Of a stretch of 64,000 bases of DNA, positions 25,800 through 37,835 are shown piece after piece (the first letter of the stretch is position 1; every line of letters starts with the position of its first letter). The stretch covers positions 62,001 through 126,000 of the forward strand of contig CANTFG010000260.1 in the NCBI GenBank assembly GCA_947652605.1, given 5' to 3'. A program made the position numbers and the translations under genes. The DNA comes from Elmis aenea (taxonomy: Eukaryota > Arthropoda > Insecta > Coleoptera > Elmidae). The notes under the pieces are model-generated. The model had not been told where the DNA came from, did no database searches, and saw nothing but the letters and a program-made list of their open reading frames with translations.

Positions 25800-28700
25800 A
25801 CTAAGAAAAATAAACTCTATAATATACTAAAATTTGAACAAAATCGTATGAGCCGTTTTCGAGAAAAAAATTCAAAATTTTTAATTTTTTGAATAACTTT
25901 GTAAATTAACTTTCAAAATAGTTGAGACAAACGGCATTATACTAAGAAAAATAAACTCTATAATATACTAAAATATGAACAAAATCGTAAGAGCCGTTTT
26001 CGAGAAAAATTTTCAAAATTTTTAATTTTTTGAATAACTTTGGAAATTAAATTTCAAAATAGTTGAGACAAACGGAATTATACTAAGAAAAATAAACTCT
26101 ATAACATGCTAAAATTTGAACAAAATCGTATGAGCCGTTTTCGAGAAAAATTTTCAAAATTTTTAATTTTTTGAATAACTTTGGAAATTAAATTTCAAAA
26201 TAGTTGAGACAAACGGCATTATACTAAGAAAAATAAACTCTATAACATACTTAAATTTGAACAAAATCGTGAGCCGTTTTCGAGAAAAATTTTCAAAATT
26301 TTTAATTTTTTGAATAACTTTGTAAATTAAATTTCAAAATAGTTGAGACAAACGGCATTATACTAAGAAAAATAAACTCTATAACATACTAAAATTTGAA
26401 CAAAATCGTATGAGCCGTTTTCGAGAAAAATTTTCAAAATTTTTAATTTTTTGAATAACTTTGGAAATTAAATTTCAAAATAGTTGAGACAAACGGCATT
26501 ATACTAAGAAAAATAAACTCTATAACATACTAAAATTTGAACAAAATCGTAAGAGCCGTTTTCGAGAAAAAAATTCAAAATTTTTAATTTTTTGAATAAC
26601 TTTGTAAATTAATATTCAAAATAGTTGAGACAAACGGCATTATACTAAGAAAAATAAACTCTATAACATACTAAAATTTGAACAAAATCGTAAGAGCCGT
26701 TTTCGAGAAAAATTTTCAAAATTTTTAATTTTCTGAATAACTTTGTAAATTAAATTTCAAAATAGTTGAGACAAACGGCATTATACTAAGAAAAATAAAC
26801 TCTATTACATACTAAAATTTGAACAAAATCGTATGAGCCGTTTTCGAGAAAAATTTTCAAAATTTTTAATTTTTTGAATAACTTTGGAAATTAAATTTCA
26901 AAATAGTTGAGACAAACGGCATTATACTAAGAAAAATAAACTCTATAACATACTAAAATTTGAACAAAATCGTAAGAGCCGTTTTCGAGAAAAAAATTCA
27001 AAATTTTTAATTTTTTGAATAACTTTGTAAATTAATATTCAAAATAGTTGAGACAAACGGCATTATACTAAGAAAAATAAACTCTATAACATACTAAAAT
27101 TTGAACAAAATCGTAAGAGCCGTTTTCGAGAAAAAATTTCAAAATTTTTAATTTTCTGAATAACTTTGTAAATTAAATTTCAAAATAGTTGAGACAAACG
27201 GCATTATACTAAGAAAAATAAACTCTATAACATACTAAAATTTGAACAAAATCGTAAAAGCCGTTTTCGAGAAAAAAATTCAAAATTTTTAATTTTTTGA
27301 ATAACTTTGTAAATTAACTTTCAAAATAGTTGAGACAAACGGCATTATACTAAGAAAAATAAACTCTATAATATACTAAAATATGAACAAAATCGTAAGA
27401 GCCGTTTTCGAGAAAAATTTTCAAAATTTTTAATTTTTTGAATAACTTTGGAAATTAAATTTCAAAATAGTTGAGACAAACGGAATTATACTAAGAAAAA
27501 TAAACTCTATAACATACTAAAATTTGAACAAAATCGTATGAGCCGTTTTCGAGAAAAATTTTCAAAATTTTTAATTTTTTGAATAACTTTGGAAATTAAA
27601 TTTCAAAATAGTTGAGACAAACGGCATTATACTAAGAAAAATAAACTCTATAACATACTTAAATTTGAACAAAATCGTGAGCCGTTTTCGAGAAAAATTT
27701 TCAAAATTTTTAATTTTTTGAATAACTTTGTAAATTAATATTCAAAATAGTTTAGACAAACGGCATTATACTAAGAAAAATTAACTCTATAACATACTAA
27801 AATTTGAACAAAATCGTATGAGCCGTTTTCGAGAAAAATTTTCAAAATTTTTAATTTTTTGAATAACTTTGGAAATTAAATTTCAAAATAGTTGAGACAA
27901 ACGGCATTATACTAAGAAAAATAAACTCTATAACATACTAAAATTTGAACAAAATCGTAAGAGCCATTTTCGAGAAAAAAATTCAAAATTTTTAATTTTT
28001 TGAATAACTTTGTAAATTAATATTCAAAATAGTTGAGACAAACGGCATTATACTAAGAAAAATAAACTCTATAACATACTAAAATTTGAACAAAATCGTA
28101 AGAGCCGTTTTCGAGAAAAATTTTCAAAATTTTTAATTTTTTGAATAACTTTGGAAATTAAATTTCAAAATAGTTGAGACAAACGGAATTATACTAAGAA
28201 AAATAAACTCTATAACATACTAAAATTTGAACAAAATCGTATGAGCCGTTTTCGAGAAAAATTTTCAAAATTTTTAATTTTTTGAATAACTTTGGAAATT
28301 AAATTTCAAAATAGTTGAGACAAACGGCATTATACTAAGAAAAATAAACTCTATAACATACTAAAATTTGAACAAAATCGTATGAGCCGTTTTCGAGAAA
28401 AATTTTCAAAATTTTTAATTTTTTGAATAACTTTGGAAATTAAATTTCAAAATAGTTGAGACAAACGGCATTATACTAAGAAAAATAAACTCTATAACAT
28501 ACTTAAATTTGAACAAAATCGTGAGCCGTTTTCGAGAAAAATTTTCAAAATTTTTAATTTTTTGAATAACTTTGTAAATTAATATTCAAAATAGTTTAGA
28601 CAAACGGCATTATACTAAGAAAAATTAACTCTATAACATACTAAAATTTGAACAAAATCGTATGAGCCGTTTTCGAGAAAAATTTTCAAAATTTTTAATT

Positions 28701-29700
28701 TTTTGAATAACTTTGGAAATTAAATTTCAAAATAGTTGAGACAAACGGCATTATACTAAGAAAAATAAACTCTATAACATACTAAAATTTGAACAAAATC
28801 GTAAGAGCCGTTTTCGAGAAAAAAATTCAAAATTTTTAATTTTTTGAATAACTTTGTAAATTAATATTCAAAATAGTTGAGACAAACGGCATTATACTAA
28901 GAAAAATAAACTCTATAATATACTAAAATTTGAACAAAATCGTATGAGCCGTTTTCGAGAAAAATTTTCAAAATTTTCAATTTTTTGAATAACTTTGTAA
29001 ATTAAATTTCAAAATAGTTGAGACAAACGGCATTATACTAAGAAAAATAAACTCTATAACATACTAAAATTTGAACAAAATCGTAAAAGCCGTTTTCGAG
29101 AAAAAAATTCAAAATTTTTAATTTTTTGAATAACTTTGTAAATTAACTTTCAAAATAGTTGAGACAAACGGCATTATACTAAGAAAAATAAACTCTATAA
29201 TATACTAAAATATGAACAAAATCGTAAGAGCCGTTTTCGAGAAAAATTTTCAAAATTTTTAATTTTTTGAATAACTTTGGAAATTAAATTTCAAAATAGT
29301 TGAGACAAACGGAATTATACTAAGAAAAATAAACTCTATAACATACTAAAATTTGAACAAAATCGTATGAGCCGTTTTCGAGAAAAATTTTCAAAATTTT
29401 TAATTTTTTGAATAACTTTGGAAATTAAATTTCAAAATAGTTGAGACAAACGGCATTATACTAAGAAAAATAAACTCTATAACATACTTAAATTTGAACA
29501 AAATCGTGAGCCGTTTTCGAGAAAAATTTTCAAAATTTTTAATTTTTTGAATAACTTTGTAAATTAAATTTCAAAATAGTTGAGACAAACGGCATTATAC
29601 TAAGAAAAATAAACTCTATAACATACTAAAATTTGAACAAAATCGTATGAGCCGTTTTCGAGAAAAATTTTCAAAATTTTTAATTTTTTGAATAACTTTG
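25800..29700. repeat. Higher-order repeat marked by a 2-bp deletion (four copies; spacing 1408, 844, 985 bp)
   Basis: Monomers reading ACTTAAATTTGAAC with AAATCGTGAGCC (2 bp shorter than ATCGTATGAGCC) have GAGCC at 26271, 27679, 28523 and 29508. Spacings equal 10, 6 and 7 monomers, each less 2 bp, so every copy inherited the deletion. Each is preceded by a monomer with ACGGAATTATAC and TTTGGAAATT. Copies therefore spread in blocks of different size. Confidence 0.82.
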
Positions 29701-30034
29701 GAAATTAAATTTCAAAATAGTTGAGACAAACGGCATTATACTAAGAAAAATAAACTCTATAACATACTAAAATTTGAACAAAATCGTAAGAGCCGTTTTC
29801 GAGAAAAATTTTCAAAATTTTTAATTTTTTGAATAACTCTGTAAATTAAATTTCAAAATAGTTGAGACAAACGGCATTATACTAAGAAAAATAAACTGTA
29901 TAACATACTAAAATTTGAACAAAATCGTATGAGCCGTTTTCGAGAAAAATTTTCAAAATTTTTAATTTTCAGAATAACTTTGTAAATTAAATTTCAAAAT
30001 AGTTGAGACAAACGGCATAATACTAAGAAAAAAA

Positions 30035-30308
30035 GGCTTTGCACTTTTTTCGACAAAAGAATCGATTTTCTTAAAACTATAGCAAATGGCTTCAAACTTC
30101 TTATACACGTTAGTTATGAGCAAGTTAAGGATTATTAGCCCCTAAATACGATTTTTAATTTTTCGCGAAAAATGGGAAAAGTACAAAGTAGTCTTTGCAC
30201 TTTTTTCGACAAAAAAATCGATTTTCTTAAAACTACAGCAAATGGCTTCAAACTTCTTATACACGTTAGTTATGAGCTATTTAAGGATTATTAGCCCCTA
30301 ATTACGAT
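30035..30308. repeat. 160-bp family, block 1 (two copies, second cut short)
   Basis: The first unit begins GGCTTTGCAC after CGGCATAATACTAAG. The second CTTTGCAC lies 156 bp on (30193) because the linker is the short form AAGTAGTCTTTG. Unit landmarks are TTTTTTCGACAAAA, AATCGATTTTCTTAAAAC, GCAAATGGCTTCAAAC, TTATACACGTTAGTTATGAG, GGATTATTAGCCCCTAA, TACGATTTTTAATTTTTCGC and GAAAAATGGGAAAAGTAC. The block ends CTAATTACGAT and re-enters the 141-bp unit through TTTTTAATTTTTTGAAT. Confidence 0.92.
30158..30173. other. Perfect 16-bp palindrome of the 160-bp unit
   Basis: ATTTTTCGCGAAAAAT is its own reverse complement and centres on CGCG in a very AT-rich context. It recurs in each complete internal 160-bp unit, for example at 31502-31517 and 31661-31676. 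It is absent from the last unit of each block, where the sequence switches to the 141-bp family just before it. One copy near 55841-55856 has lost its outermost pair. Confidence 0.9.
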
Positions 30309-30883
30309 TTTTAATTTTTTGAATAACTTTGTAAATTAAATTTCAAAATAGTTGAGACAAACGGCATTATACTAAGAAAAATAAACTCTATAACATACTA
30401 AAATTTGAACAAAATCGTAAAAGCCGTTTTCGAGGAAAATTTTCAAAATTTTTAATTTTTTGAATAACTTTGGAAATTAAATTTCAAAATAGTTGAGACA
30501 AACGGCATTATACTAAGAAAAATAAACTCTATAACATACTAAAATTTGAACAAAATCGTATGAGCCTTTTTCGAGGAAAATTTTCAAAATTTTTAATTTT
30601 TTGAATAACTTTGTAAATTAAATTTCAAAATAGTTGAGACAAACGGCATTATACTAAGAAAAATAAACTCTATAACATACTAAAATTTGAACAAAATCGT
30701 ATGAGCCGTTTTCGAGGAAAATTTTCAAAATTTTTAATTTTTTGAATAACTTTGGAAATTAACTTTCAAAATAGTTGAGACAAACGGCATTATACTAAGA
30801 AAAATAAACTCTATAACATACTAAAATTTGAACAAAATCGTATAAGCCGTTTTCGAGGAAAATTTTCAAAATTTTTAATTTTT

Positions 30884-31032
30884 TGAATAACTTTGTAAAT
30901 TAAATTTCAAAATAGTTGAGACAAATGGCATTATACTTAGAAAAATAAACTCTATAACATGCTGAAAATGAAACAAAATGTAACAAGCCGTTTTCGAAAA
31001 AAAAATTAAAATTTCCAAAATTTTTAATTTTT
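30884..31032. repeat. 149-bp variant monomer in the first 2279-bp unit
   Basis: A diverged 141-family monomer: TATACTTAG for TATACTAAG, AACATGCTGAAAATG for AACATACTAAAATTTG, AAAATGTAACAAGCC for AAAATCGTAAGAGCC, and an 8-bp longer tail (AAATTAAAATTTCCAAAATT). It uses CAAATGGCATT in place of CAAACGGCATT. The same sequence type dominates the right flank from 56853. Confidence 0.88.
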
Positions 31033-31378
31033 TGAATAATTTTGTAAATTAAATTTCAAAATAGTTGAGACAAACGGCATTATACTAAGAAAAAAAAACT
31101 GTATAATATACTTAAATTTGAACAAAATCGTAAGAGCCGTTTTCGAGAAAAATTTTCAAAATTTTTAATTTTTTGAATAACTTTGTAAATTAAATTTCAA
31201 AATAGTTGAGACAAACGGCATTATACTAAGAAAAATAAACTGTATAACATACTAAAATTTGAACAAAATCGTAAGAGTCGTTTTCGAGATAAATTTTCAA
31301 AATTTTTAATTTTTTGAATAACTTTGTAAATTAAATTTCAAAATAGTTGAGACAAACGGCATAATACTAAGAAAAAAA

Positions 31379-31815
31379 GGCTTTGCACTTTTTTCGACAA
31401 AAAAATCGATTTTCTTAAAACTATAGCAAATGGCTTCAAACTTCTTATACACGTTAGTTATGAGCAAGTTAAGGATTATTAGCCCCTAAATACGATTTTT
31501 AATTTTTCGCGAAAAATGGGAAAAGTACAAAGGTATAGTCTTTGCACTTTTTTCGACAAAAAAATCGATTTTCTTAAAACTACAGCAAATGGCTTTAAAC
31601 TTCTTATACACGTTAGTTATTAGCAAGTTAAGGATTATTAGCCCCTAAATACGATTTTTAATTTTTCGCGAAAAATGGGAAAAGTACAAAGGCTATAGTC
31701 TTTGCACTTTTTTCGACAAAAAAATCGATTTTCTTAAAACTACAGCAAATGGCTTCAAACTTCTTATACACGTTAGTTATGAGCTAATTAAGGATTATTA
31801 GCCCCTAATTACGAT
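31379..31815. repeat. 160-bp family, block 2 (three copies)
   Basis: CTTTGCAC at 31381, 31540 and 31700, so unit lengths are 159 and 160 bp. The middle unit carries GGCTTTAAAC and TTAGTTATTAGC, marks that recur in later blocks. The last unit ends GAGCTAATTAAGG...CTAATTACGAT before the switch to the 141-bp unit. Confidence 0.93.
31684..31707. other. Dyad at the join between 160-bp units
   Basis: GTACAAAG and CTTTGCAC are inverted repeats (7 of 8 positions pair) around an 8-bp centre that contains the palindrome CTATAG. The dyad exists only where two units meet, and is weaker in the short 156-bp linker form. Confidence 0.7.
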
Positions 31816-32313
31816 TTTTAATTTTTTGAATAACTTTGGAAATTAAATTTCAAAATAGTTGCGACAAACGGTATTATACTAAGAAAAATAAACTCTATAA
31901 CATACTAAAATTTGAACAAAATCGTAAAAGCCGTTTTCGAGAAAAAATTTCAAAATTTTTAATTTTTTGAATAATTTTGTAAATTAAATTTCAAAATAGT
32001 TGAGACAAACGGCATTATACTAAGAAAAATAAACTCTATAACATACTAAAATTTGAACAAAATCGTAAGAGCCGTTTTCGAGAAAAATTTTCAAAATTTT
32101 TAATTTTTTGAATAACTTTGTAAATTAAATTTCAAAATAGTTGAGACAAACGGCATTATACTAAGAAAAATAAACTGTATAACATACTAAAATTTGAACA
32201 AAATCGTATGAGCCGTTTTCGAGAAAAATTTTCAAAATTTTTAATTTTCAGAATAACTTTGTAAATTAAATTTCAAAATAGTTGAGACAAACGGCATAAT
32301 ACTAAGAAAAAAA

Positions 32314-32587
32314 GGCTTTGCACTTTTTTCGACAAAAGAATCGATTTTCTTAAAACTATAGCAAATGGCTTCAAACTTCTTATACACGTTAGTTATGAGC
32401 AAGTTAAGGATTATTAGCCCCTAAATACGATTTTTAATTTTTCGCGAAAAATGGGAAAAGTACAAAGTAGTCTTTGCACTTTTTTCGACAAAAAAATCGA
32501 TTTTCTTAAAACTACAGCAAATGGCTTCAAACTTCTTATACACGTTAGTTATGAGCTATTTAAGGATTATTAGCCCCTAATTACGAT
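32314..32587. repeat. 160-bp family, block 3 (two copies)
   Basis: Counterpart of block 1 shifted by 2279 bp. It keeps the CGACAAAAGAATCG variant and the short 156-bp linker form. Re-entry into the 141-bp unit is followed by TTTGTAAATT, as after block 1 and unlike all other blocks. Confidence 0.92.
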
Positions 32588-33162
32588 TTTTAATTTTTTG
32601 AATAACTTTGTAAATTAAATTTCAAAATAGTTGAGACAAACGGCATTATACTAAGAAAAATAAACTCTATAACATACTAAAATTTGAACAAAATCGTAAA
32701 AGCCGTTTTCGAGGAAAATTTTCAAAATTTTTAATTTTTTGAATAACTTTGGAAATTAAATTTCAAAATAGTTGAGACAAACGGCATTATACTAAGAAAA
32801 ATAAACTCTATAACATACTAAAATTTGAACAAAATCGTATGAGCCTTTTTCGAGGAAAATTTTCAAAATTTTTAATTTTTTGAATAACTTTGTAAATTAA
32901 ATTTCAAAATAGTTGAGACAAACGGCATTATACTAAGAAAAATAAACTCTATAACATACTAAAATTTGAACAAAATCGTATGAGCCGTTTTCGAGGAAAA
33001 TTTTCAAAATTTTTAATTTTTTGAATAACTTTGGAAATTAACTTTCAAAATAGTTGAGACAAACGGCATTATACTAAGAAAAATAAACTCTATAACATAC
33101 TAAAATTTGAACAAAATCGTATAAGCCGTTTTCGAGGAAAATTTTCAAAATTTTTAATTTTT

Positions 33163-33311
33163 TGAATAACTTTGTAAATTAAATTTCAAAATAGTTGAGA
33201 CAAATGGCATTATACTTAGAAAAATAAACTCTATAACATGCTGAAAATGAAACAAAATGTAACAAGCCGTTTTCGAAAAAAAAATTAAAATTTCCAAAAT
33301 TTTTAATTTTT
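33163..33311. repeat. 149-bp variant monomer in the second 2279-bp unit
   Basis: Exact positional counterpart (plus 2279) of the monomer at 30884, with the same CAAATGGCATT and GCTGAAAATGAAAC marks. Confidence 0.88.
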
Positions 33312-33657
33312 TGAATAATTTTGTAAATTAAATTTCAAAATAGTTGAGACAAACGGCATTATACTAAGAAAAAAAAACTGTATAATATACTTAAATTTGA
33401 ACAAAATCGTAAGAGCCGTTTTCGAGAAAAATTTTCAAAATTTTTAATTTTTTGAATAACTTTGTAAATTAAATTTCAAAATAGTTGAGACAAACGGCAT
33501 TATACTAAGAAAAATAAACTGTATAACATACTAAAATTTGAACAAAATCGTAAGAGTCGTTTTCGAGATAAATTTTCAAAATTTTTAATTTTTTGAATAA
33601 CTTTGTAAATTAAATTTCAAAATAGTTGAGACAAACGGCATAATACTAAGAAAAAAA

Positions 33658-34094
33658 GGCTTTGCACTTTTTTCGACAAAAAAATCGATTTTCTTAAAAC
33701 TATAGCAAATGGCTTCAAACTTCTTATACACGTTAGTTATGAGCAAGTTAAGGATTATTAGCCCCTAAATACGATTTTTAATTTTTCGCGAAAAATGGGA
33801 AAAGTACAAAGGTATAGTCTTTGCACTTTTTTCGACAAAAAAATCGATTTTCTTAAAACTACAGCAAATGGCTTTAAACTTCTTATACACGTTAGTTATT
33901 AGCAAGTTAAGGATTATTAGCCCCTAAATACGATTTTTAATTTTTCGCGAAAAATGGGAAAAGTACAAAGGCTATAGTCTTTGCACTTTTTTCGACAAAA
34001 AAATCGATTTTCTTAAAACTACAGCAAATGGCTTCAAACTTCTTATACACGTTAGTTATGAGCTAATTAAGGATTATTAGCCCCTAATTACGAT
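33658..34094. repeat. 160-bp family, block 4 (three copies)
   Basis: Counterpart of block 2 shifted by 2279 bp, with the same middle-unit marks (GGCTTTAAAC, TTATTAGC). It is followed by AGTTGCGACAAACGGTATT, a combination shared with the sequence after blocks 2 and 8. Confidence 0.92.
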
Positions 34095-34592
34095 TTTTAA
34101 TTTTTTGAATAACTTTGGAAATTAAATTTCAAAATAGTTGCGACAAACGGTATTATACTAAGAAAAATAAACTCTATAACATACTAAAATTTGAACAAAA
34201 TCGTAAAAGCCGTTTTCGAGAAAAAATTTCAAAATTTTTAATTTTTTGAATAATTTTGTAAATTAAATTTCAAAATAGTTGAGACAAACGGCATTATACT
34301 AAGAAAAATAAACTCTATAACATACTAAAATTTGAACAAAATCGTAAGAGCCGTTTTCGAGAAAAATTTTCAAAATTTTTAATTTTTTGAATAACTTTGT
34401 AAATTAAATTTCAAAATAGTTGAGACAAACGGCATTATACTAAGAAAAATAAACTGTATAACATACTAAAATTTGAACAAAATCGTATGAGCCGTTTTCG
34501 AGAAAAATTTTCAAAATTTTTAATTTTCAGAATAACTTTGTAAATTAAATTTCAAAATAGTTGAGACAAACGGCATAATACTAAGAAAAAAA

Positions 34593-34866
34593 GGCTTTGC
34601 ACTTTTTTCGACAAAAGAATCGATTTTCTTAAAACTATAGCAAATGGCTTCAAACTTCTTATACACGTTAGTTATGAGCAAGTTAAGGATTATTAGCCCC
34701 TAAATACGATTTTTAATTTTTCGCGAAAAATGGGAAAAGTACAAAGTAGTCTTTGCACTTTTTTCGACAAAAAAATCGATTTTCTTAAAACTACAGCAAA
34801 TGGCTTCAAACTTCTTATACACGTTAGTTATGAGCTATTTAAGGATTATTAGCCCCTAATTACGAT
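34593..34866. repeat. 160-bp family, block 5 (two copies)
   Basis: Begins the partial third 2279-bp unit. Same structure as blocks 1 and 3 but followed by TTTGGAAATT and AGTTGCGACAAACGGCATT, showing that the downstream part of the unit was deleted by exchange with the sequence after a three-copy block. Confidence 0.92.
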
Positions 34867-35223
34867 TTTTAATTTTTTGAATAACTTTGGAAATTAAATT
34901 TCAAAATAGTTGCGACAAACGGCATTATACTAAGAAAAATAAACTCTATAACATACTAAAATTTGAACAAAATCGTAAAAGCCGTTTTCGAGAAAAAATT
35001 TCAAAATTTTTAATTTTTTGAATAACTTTGTAAATTAAATTTCAAAATAGTTGAGACAAACGGCATTATACTAAGAAAAATAAACTGTATAACATACTAA
35101 AATTTGAACAAAATCGTATGAGCCGTTTTCGAGAAAAATTTTCAAAATTTTTAATTTTCAGAATAACTTTGTAAATTAAATTTCAAAATAGTTGAGACAA
35201 ACGGCATAATACTAAGAAAAAAA

Positions 35224-35497
35224 GGCTTTGCACTTTTTTCGACAAAAGAATCGATTTTCTTAAAACTATAGCAAATGGCTTCAAACTTCTTATACACGTT
35301 AGTTATGAGCAAGTTAAGGATTATTAGCCCCTAAATACGATTTTTAATTTTTCGCGAAAAATGGGAAAAGTACAAAGTAGTCTTTGCACTTTTTTCGACA
35401 AAAAAATCGATTTTCTTAAAACTACAGCAAATGGCTTCAAACTTCTTATACACGTTAGTTATGAGCTATTTAAGGATTATTAGCCCCTAATTACGAT
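35224..35497. repeat. 160-bp family, block 6 (two copies)
   Basis: Lies 631 bp after block 5 and matches it along its length, including CAAAAGAATCG in unit one and the 156-bp spacing. The upstream 141-bp monomer carries TTTTCAGAATAAC, the mark that precedes blocks 1, 3, 5 and 8. Confidence 0.92.
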
Positions 35498-37340
35498 TTT
35501 TAATTTTTTGAATAACTTTGGAAATTAAATTTCAAAATAGTTGCGACAAACGGCATTATACTAAGAAAAATAAACTCTATAACATACTAAAATTTGAACA
35601 AAATCGTAAAAGCCGTTTTCGAGAAAAAATTTCAAAATTTTTAATTTTTTGAATAACTTTGTAAATTAAATTTCAAAATAGTTGAGACAAACGGCATTAT
35701 ACTAAGAAAAATAAACTCTATAACATACTAAAATTTAAACAAAATCGTAAGAGCCGTTTTCGAGAAAAAATTTCAAAATTTTTAAATTTTTGAATAACTT
35801 TGTAAATTAAATTTCAAAATAGTTGAGACAAACGGCATTATACTAAGAAAAATAAACTCTATAACATACTAAAATTTAAACAAAATCGTATGAGCCGTTT
35901 TCGAGAAAAATTTTCAAAATTTTAAATTTTTTGAATAACTTTGTAAATTAAATTTAAAATAGTTGAGACAAACGGCATTATACTAAGAAAAATAAACTGT
36001 ATAACATACTAAAATTTGAACAAAATCGTAAGAGCCGTTTTCGAGAAAAATTTTCAAAATTTTTAATTTTCTGAATAACTTTGTAAATTAAATTTTAAAA
36101 TAGTTGAGACAAACGGCATTATTCTAAGAAAAATAAACTCTATAACATACTAAAATTTGAACAAAATCGTATGAGCCGTTTTCGAGGAAAATTTTCAAAA
36201 TTTTTAATTTTTTGAATAACTTTGTAAATTAAATTTCAAAATAGTTGGGACAAACGGCATTATACTAAGAAAAATAAACTCTATAACATACTAAAATTTG
36301 AACAAAATCGTATAAGCCGTTTTCGAGGAAAATTTTCAAAATTTTTAATTTTTTGAATAACTTTGGAAATTAAATTTCAAAATAGTTGGGACAAACGGCA
36401 TTATACTAAGAAAAATAAACTCTATAACATACTAAAATTTGAACAAAATCGTATAAGCCGTTTTCGAGGAAAATTTTCAAAATTTTTAATTTTTTGAATA
36501 ACTTTGGAAATTAAATTTCAAAATAGTTGAGACAAACGGCATTATACTAAGAAAAATAAACTCTATAACATACTAAAATTTGAACAAAATCGTATGAGCC
36601 GTTTTCGAGGAAAATTTTCAAAATTTTTAATTTTTTGAATAACTTTGTAAATTAAATTTCAAAATAGTTGAGACAAACGGCATTATACTAAGAAAAATAA
36701 ACTCTATAACATACTAAAATTTGAACAAAATCGTATGAGCCGTTTTCGAGGAAAATTTTCAAAATTTTTAATTTTTTGAATAACTTTGGAAATTAACTTT
36801 CAAAATAGTTGAGACAAACGGCATTATACTAAGAAAAATAAACTCTATAACATACTAAAATTTGAACAAAATCGTATGAGCCGTTTTCGAGGAAAATTTT
36901 CAAAATCTTTAATTTTTTGAATAACTTTGGAAATTAAATTTCCAAATAGTTGAGACAAACGGCATTATACTAAGAAAAATAAACTCTATAACATACTAAA
37001 ATTTGAACAAAATCGTATGAGCCGTTTTCGAGGAAAATTTTCAAAATTTTTAATTTTTTGAATAACTTTGTAAATTAAATTTCAAAATAGTTGAGACAAA
37101 CGGCATTATACTAAGAAAAATAAACTCTATAACATACTAAAATTTGAACAAAATCGTATGAGCCGTTTTCGAGGAAAATTTTCAAAATTTTTAATTTTTT
37201 GAATAACTTTGGAAATTAACTTTCAAAATAGTTGAGACAAACGGCATTATACTAAGAAAAATAAACTCTATAACATACTAAAATTTGAACAAAATCGTAT
37301 GAGCCGTTTTCGAGGAAAATTTTCAAAATTTTTAGTTTTT

Positions 37341-37489
37341 TGAATAACTTTGTAAATTAAATTTTAAAATAGTTGAGACAAACGGCATTATACTTAGAAA
37401 AATAAACTCTATAACATGCTGAAAATGAAACAAAATGTAACAAGCCGTTTTCGAAAAAAAAATTAAAATTTCCAAAATTTTTAATTTTT
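37341..37489. repeat. 149-bp variant monomer, copy A of the 7678-bp unit
   Basis: TATACTTAG, GCTGAAAATGAAAC and the TTTCCAAAATT tail identify it. It differs from the 30884 copy by CAAACGGCATT and AAATTTTAAAATAG. It is followed by a monomer with TATAATATACTTAAATTTG, as are the other embedded variant monomers. Confidence 0.87.
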
Positions 37490-37835
37490 TGAATAATTTT
37501 GTAAATTAAATTTCAAAATAGTTGAGACAAACGGCATTATACTAAGAAAAATAAACTGTATAATATACTTAAATTTGAATAAAATCGTAAGAGCCGTTTT
37601 CGAGAAAAATTTTCAAAATTTTTAATTTTTTGAATAACTTTGTAAATTAAATTTCAAAATAGTTGAGACAAACGGCATTATACTAAGAAAAATAAACTGT
37701 ATAACATACTAAAATTTGAACAAAATCGTAAGAGCCGTTTTCGAGATAAATTTTCAAAATTTTTAATTTTTTGAATAACTTTGTAAATTAAATTTCAAAA
37801 TAGTTGAGACAAACGGCATAATACTAAGAAAAAAA

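Larger units (their letters stand above)
19463..30034. repeat. 141-bp satellite array, middle block (about 75 monomers)
   Basis: The same 141-bp family as the left block, same orientation, resuming at unit position 50-51. Variants seen on the left persist (A8 runs, TTTTCAAGG, AATTAATATTC). New marked variants appear: GTTTCCGAG, AGTTAAGACAAAC, AATTGCAAAATAG and ATCGTGAGCC. A 9-bp deletion near 24323 removes one arm between two TTTT tracts. The block ends where the first 160-bp block interrupts it. Internal duplications are listed separately. Confidence 0.96.
29702..34889. repeat. 2279-bp higher-order repeat, two full copies and a 630-bp partial third
   Basis: Copies at 29702-31980 and 31981-34259, with a partial copy at 34260-34889. 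Block starts recur exactly: CTTTGCAC at 30037, 32316 and 34595, and at 31381 and 33660. Each full unit contains one two-copy and one three-copy block of the 160-bp family, one 149-bp variant monomer, and ordinary 141-bp monomers. I saw one difference between the first two copies (ATAACTCTG near 29835 against ATAACTTTG). The third copy departs at 34890 (TTTGGAAATT for TTTGTAAATT) and skips to the end of the unit, giving a 631-bp repeat of the next block (34595 to 35226). Confidence 0.9.

Noticed and set aside
30940..30970. Compensatory change between the AAACGGC and GCCGTTT heptamers (CAAATGGC variants)
   Set aside because: Copies with AAATGGC or GCTGTTT do not carry the matching change in the partner within the same unit, so there is no evidence for base-pairing selection.
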